Positions 40,918 to 42,558 of a stretch of 42,558 bases of DNA are shown here, in pieces (within the stretch, counting starts at the first letter, position 1; each line of letters starts with the position of its first letter). This DNA comes from an uncultured Bacilli bacterium (lineage in GTDB: Bacteria > Bacillota_I > Bacilli_A > RF39 > UBA660), in the NCBI GenBank assembly GCA_944359085.1, contig CALVSQ010000007.1:1-42558 (forward strand), given 5' to 3'. The notes beneath the pieces are model-generated. The model had not been told where the DNA came from and made no database searches. It saw only the letters and a program-made list of their open reading frames with translations. The position numbers and the translations under genes are program-made.

Positions 40918-42100
40918 AGTAGGAGTAATATTTGGTGGTGTGACTGTTGAACATGAAGTAAGTATTATTTCAGCAGTTCAAGCAATGAATCATTTAAATA
41001 AGGAAAAATATGATATTTATCCAATTTATGTAGCAAAAGATAGAACATGGTACACAGGTAAAATGTTAATGGATATCGATATCTATCGTGATTTTGAAAC
41101 ATTAAAAAAATATGCAAAAAAAGTAGTATTATATAATCATAATGGAGCATTTAGATTACAAGCTTTAAATCTTTTTAGAACAGTAGTAGCTGATTTGGAT
41201 ATAGTTCTTCCTGTTGTTCATGGTAATAATATGGAAGATGGTACTATTCAAGGTTATTTAGAGATGGTAGGAGTTCCATATGTTGGAAGTAATGTTTTAG
41301 GATCAAGTTTAGGTCAAGATAAAGTAATAATGAAACAAGTATTTCAAAGTTTAAATTTACCTGTTGTAGATTATACTTGGTTTTTTGATAATGAATATTT
41401 TGAAGAAAAAGAAGAAATACTTAAAAAGATCAAAAAAATTGGCTATCCAGTTATAGTTAAACCGGCTTCATTAGGAAGTAGTGTAGGAATTACTTTTGTA
41501 AAAGATAGTGAAGGAATTGAAAATGCTATTGAGGAAGCTATTAAATATGATACTAAAATTGTAGTAGAAAAAGCTGTAGAAAATTTAGTTGAAGTTAATT
41601 GTAGTGTATTAGGTAATTATGTTAATCAACAAACAAGTACTTTAGAAGAAGTAATGAGTACAGCTGAATTTTTGACTTATCAAGATAAGTATTTGAGTGG
41701 TGGAAAAGGGAAGTTAGGTTCTAAAGGTAGCAAAGGAATGGCTGGAGCTAGCAGAATTATTCCTGCTAGGTTAGATGAAAAAACTACTGAAAAAGTAAAA
41801 GAAATAGCTAAAGAAGCATTTAAAGCTTTAAATTTAAGTGGTGTTTGTCGTATTGATTTCTTAATTGATGGCAAGACTAAAAAAATGTATATTAATGAAC
41901 CTAATACAATACCTGGTAGTTTATCATTCTACTTATGGGAAAAGACTGATAAATCTTATGAACAATTATTAGATGAAATGATTACATTAGCTATTAAACA
42001 GTATAAATTACGTCATCAAAAAACATTCTCATTCGATACTAATATTTTAAGTAATTTTGGTGGTAGTAAAGGTGTTAAAGGAAAATTAGGAAAACTATAA
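40907..42100 (+). CDS. ddl: D-alanine--D-alanine ligase family protein
   Basis: Joins two D-Ala (or D-Ala and another D-residue) for the end of the peptidoglycan stem peptide. ATP-grasp motifs: GVIFGGVTVEHEVSIIS at the N-terminus, LPVVHGNNMEDGTIQGYLE, DKVIMKQ, YPVIVKPASLGSSVGI, and YINEPNTIPGSLSFYLWEKT. Start ATG 40907 is taken because AGGAG (40893-40897) is too close to the in-frame ATG 40898. The 397 residues exceed the usual 310-360. The omega-loop region after QDKY contains a Gly/Lys-rich insert (SGGKGKLGSKGSKGMAGASR), and the tail ends in a similar Gly/Lys-rich sequence (GGSKGVKGKLGKL). Specificity for D-Ala, D-Lac or D-Ser cannot be read with certainty. Confidence 0.93.
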   Translation: MKIKVGVIFGGVTVEHEVSIISAVQAMNHLNKEKYDIYPIYVAKDRTWYTGKMLMDIDIYRDFETLKKYAKKVVLYNHNGAFRLQALNLFRTVVADLDIVLPVVHGNNMEDGTIQGYLEMVGVPYVGSNVLGSSLGQDKVIMKQVFQSLNLPVVDYTWFFDNEYFEEKEEILKKIKKIGYPVIVKPASLGSSVGITFVKDSEGIENAIEEAIKYDTKIVVEKAVENLVEVNCSVLGNYVNQQTSTLEEVMSTAEFLTYQDKYLSGGKGKLGSKGSKGMAGASRIIPARLDEKTTEKVKEIAKEAFKALNLSGVCRIDFLIDGKTKKMYINEPNTIPGSLSFYLWEKTDKSYEQLLDEMITLAIKQYKLRHQKTFSFDTNILSNFGGSKGVKGKLGKL

Positions 42101-42124
42101 AAACAGAATTTAATTCTGTTTTTA
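42099..42124 (+). terminator. Terminator after ddl
   Basis: Stem AAACAGAAT (42101-42109) with ATTCTGTTT (42113-42121), then T-run; it begins at the ddl stop codon. Confidence 0.8.
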
Positions 42125-42126
42125 TT

Positions 42127-42153
42127 ATAAAAAAAACTAACATATAGTTAGTT
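42127..42153 (-). terminator. Terminator of the tRNA cluster
   Basis: Minus strand stem AACTAAC with GTTAGTT and loop TATAT, followed by eight T on the minus strand (A-run 42129-42136 on the plus strand). Confidence 0.85.
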
Positions 42154-42164
42154 ACTTATATATT

Positions 42165-42241
42165 TGGTGACCAGTACGGGATTCGAACCCGTGAATGCTG
42201 CCGTGAAAGGGCAGTGTGTTAAGCCACTTCACCAACTGGCC
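42165..42241 (-). tRNA. tRNA-Glu (anticodon TTC)
   Basis: Minus-strand 77-base cloverleaf with encoded CCA. Acceptor GGCCAGT/ACTGGTC, anticodon loop CTTTCAC (TTC), T-arm ACGGGTTCGAATCCCGT. Close to Bacillus tRNA-Glu in all arms. Last gene of a three-tRNA transcript. Confidence 0.97.
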
Positions 42242-42243
42242 AA

Positions 42244-42320
42244 TGGCGCCTCAAGTAGGACTCGAACCTACGACCCCTTGATTAACAGTCAAGTGCTCTA
42301 ACCGACTGAGCTATTAAGGC
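42244..42320 (-). tRNA. tRNA-Asn (anticodon GTT)
   Basis: Minus-strand 77-base cloverleaf with encoded CCA. Acceptor GCCTTAA/TTGAGGC, anticodon loop CTGTTAA (GTT), T-arm TAGGTTCGAGTCCTA. Two bases separate it from tRNA-Glu. Confidence 0.97.
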
Positions 42321-42323
42321 GTA

Positions 42324-42400
<77 letters not shown>

Positions 42401-42420
42401 ATCTTTCGAAACGCATATTA

Positions 42421-42449
42421 AGTATATCGTATTTTTTTTGTTTTGGCAA
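42421..42449 (-). promoter_or_regulatory. Sigma-A promoter of the tRNA-Ile/Asn/Glu operon
   Basis: Minus strand TTGCCA (42449-42444), 17-base spacer, TATACT (42426-42421), about 20 bases upstream of tRNA-Ile. Confidence 0.8.
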
Positions 42450-42499
42450 GTATTTTTATGAAATTTTTTAAAATTTTTATCATTTGTGAATTGAAAAAG

Positions 42500-42558
42500 T
42501 AAATTCCAGTTTCAATATTTGAAAACTGAATTTAGTCTTACATCAAATTCCAGTTATA
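42500..42558 (+). other. End of window, possible rRNA operon leader
   Basis: No gene is seen. AAATTCCAGTT occurs twice (42501-42511 and 42545-42555). Between them is TTTGAAAACTGAATTTAG; the TTGAAAACTGAA string is typical of the region just upstream of 16S or 23S rRNA in Bacilli. An rRNA gene may begin beyond the right edge. Confidence 0.35.

Overview
The window is a very AT-rich stretch of a low-GC Gram-positive (Firmicutes, class Bacilli-like) chromosome. Genes use AGGAG/GGTGAT-type ribosome binding sites and sigma-A promoters of the TTGACA/TATAAT type. TGA is a normal stop codon (it ends thrS, galU and the PASTA deacetylase), so this is not a code-4 mollicute. Several Bacillus gene neighbourhoods survive in compact form: dnaD-nth, recU-ponA, gpsB-rnpB, rodZ-pgsA-recA (cinA missing), lon ... 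spoVID-ysxE, and rpsB-tsf. Homologues of GerM, GerE, SpoIIIAH, SpoVID and YsxE, with promoter sequences matching the sigma-K and sigma-G consensus, indicate an endospore former. An uncultured gut Bacilli lineage is my best guess, but no taxonomic marker in the window settles it.

Layout. 1-4.1 kb: the 3' part of lysS, a secreted Cys-rich protein with a VirB2/TrbC-like C-terminus, a histidine phosphatase and ackA. 4.1-9.7 kb: nrnA-dnaD-nth facing the convergent recU-PBP1 pair. 9.8-12.8 kb: a tiny ORF, gpsB, RNase P RNA, rodZ-like, pgsA and recA. 12.9-16.6 kb: a large modular pseudopilin, then HerA on the minus strand. 16.7-24.2 kb: RNase Y, a small Tyr/Pro-rich putative spore coat gene with a sigma-K-like promoter, a NodB-like pseudoenzyme, Lon, an unknown gene, SpoVID-like, YsxE-like and a tiny membrane ORF. 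24.3-28.8 kb: PASTA-polysaccharide deacetylase, a threonine T-box leader controlling an unknown gene plus thrS, and convergent galU. 28.9-32.1 kb: tRNA-Arg, an endolysin/holin-like pair, a CmpB-type membrane protein and a glycosyltransferase. 32.2-34.0 kb: sporulation genes gerM, gerE and spoIIIAH on the minus strand. 34.0-35.8 kb: a second pilin-like surface protein. 35.8-42.1 kb: rpsB leader, rpsB, tsf, a putative forespore gene, a second glycosyltransferase, a secreted unknown, an alpha/beta hydrolase and ddl. 42.16-42.40 kb: tRNA-Glu, tRNA-Asn and tRNA-Ile on the minus strand. The last 150 bases may lead into an rRNA operon.

The most notable observation is a run of ten G at 34122-34131, inside the first codons of the pilin-like gene. 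It puts the well-placed ATG (34095, good SD) out of frame with the rest of the protein; nine G would restore one reading frame. This looks like an ON/OFF phase-variation switch on a surface protein. Other points of interest are two near-identical sigma-K-like promoters, a perfect sigma-G-like promoter, a ribosomal protein S2 with a C-terminal Rho_N-like domain, an unknown protein in the T-box/thrS operon where ThrRS lacks its TGS domain, the gpsB stop codon buried in the P1 helix of RNase P RNA, and a general habit of folding stop codons into terminator stems.
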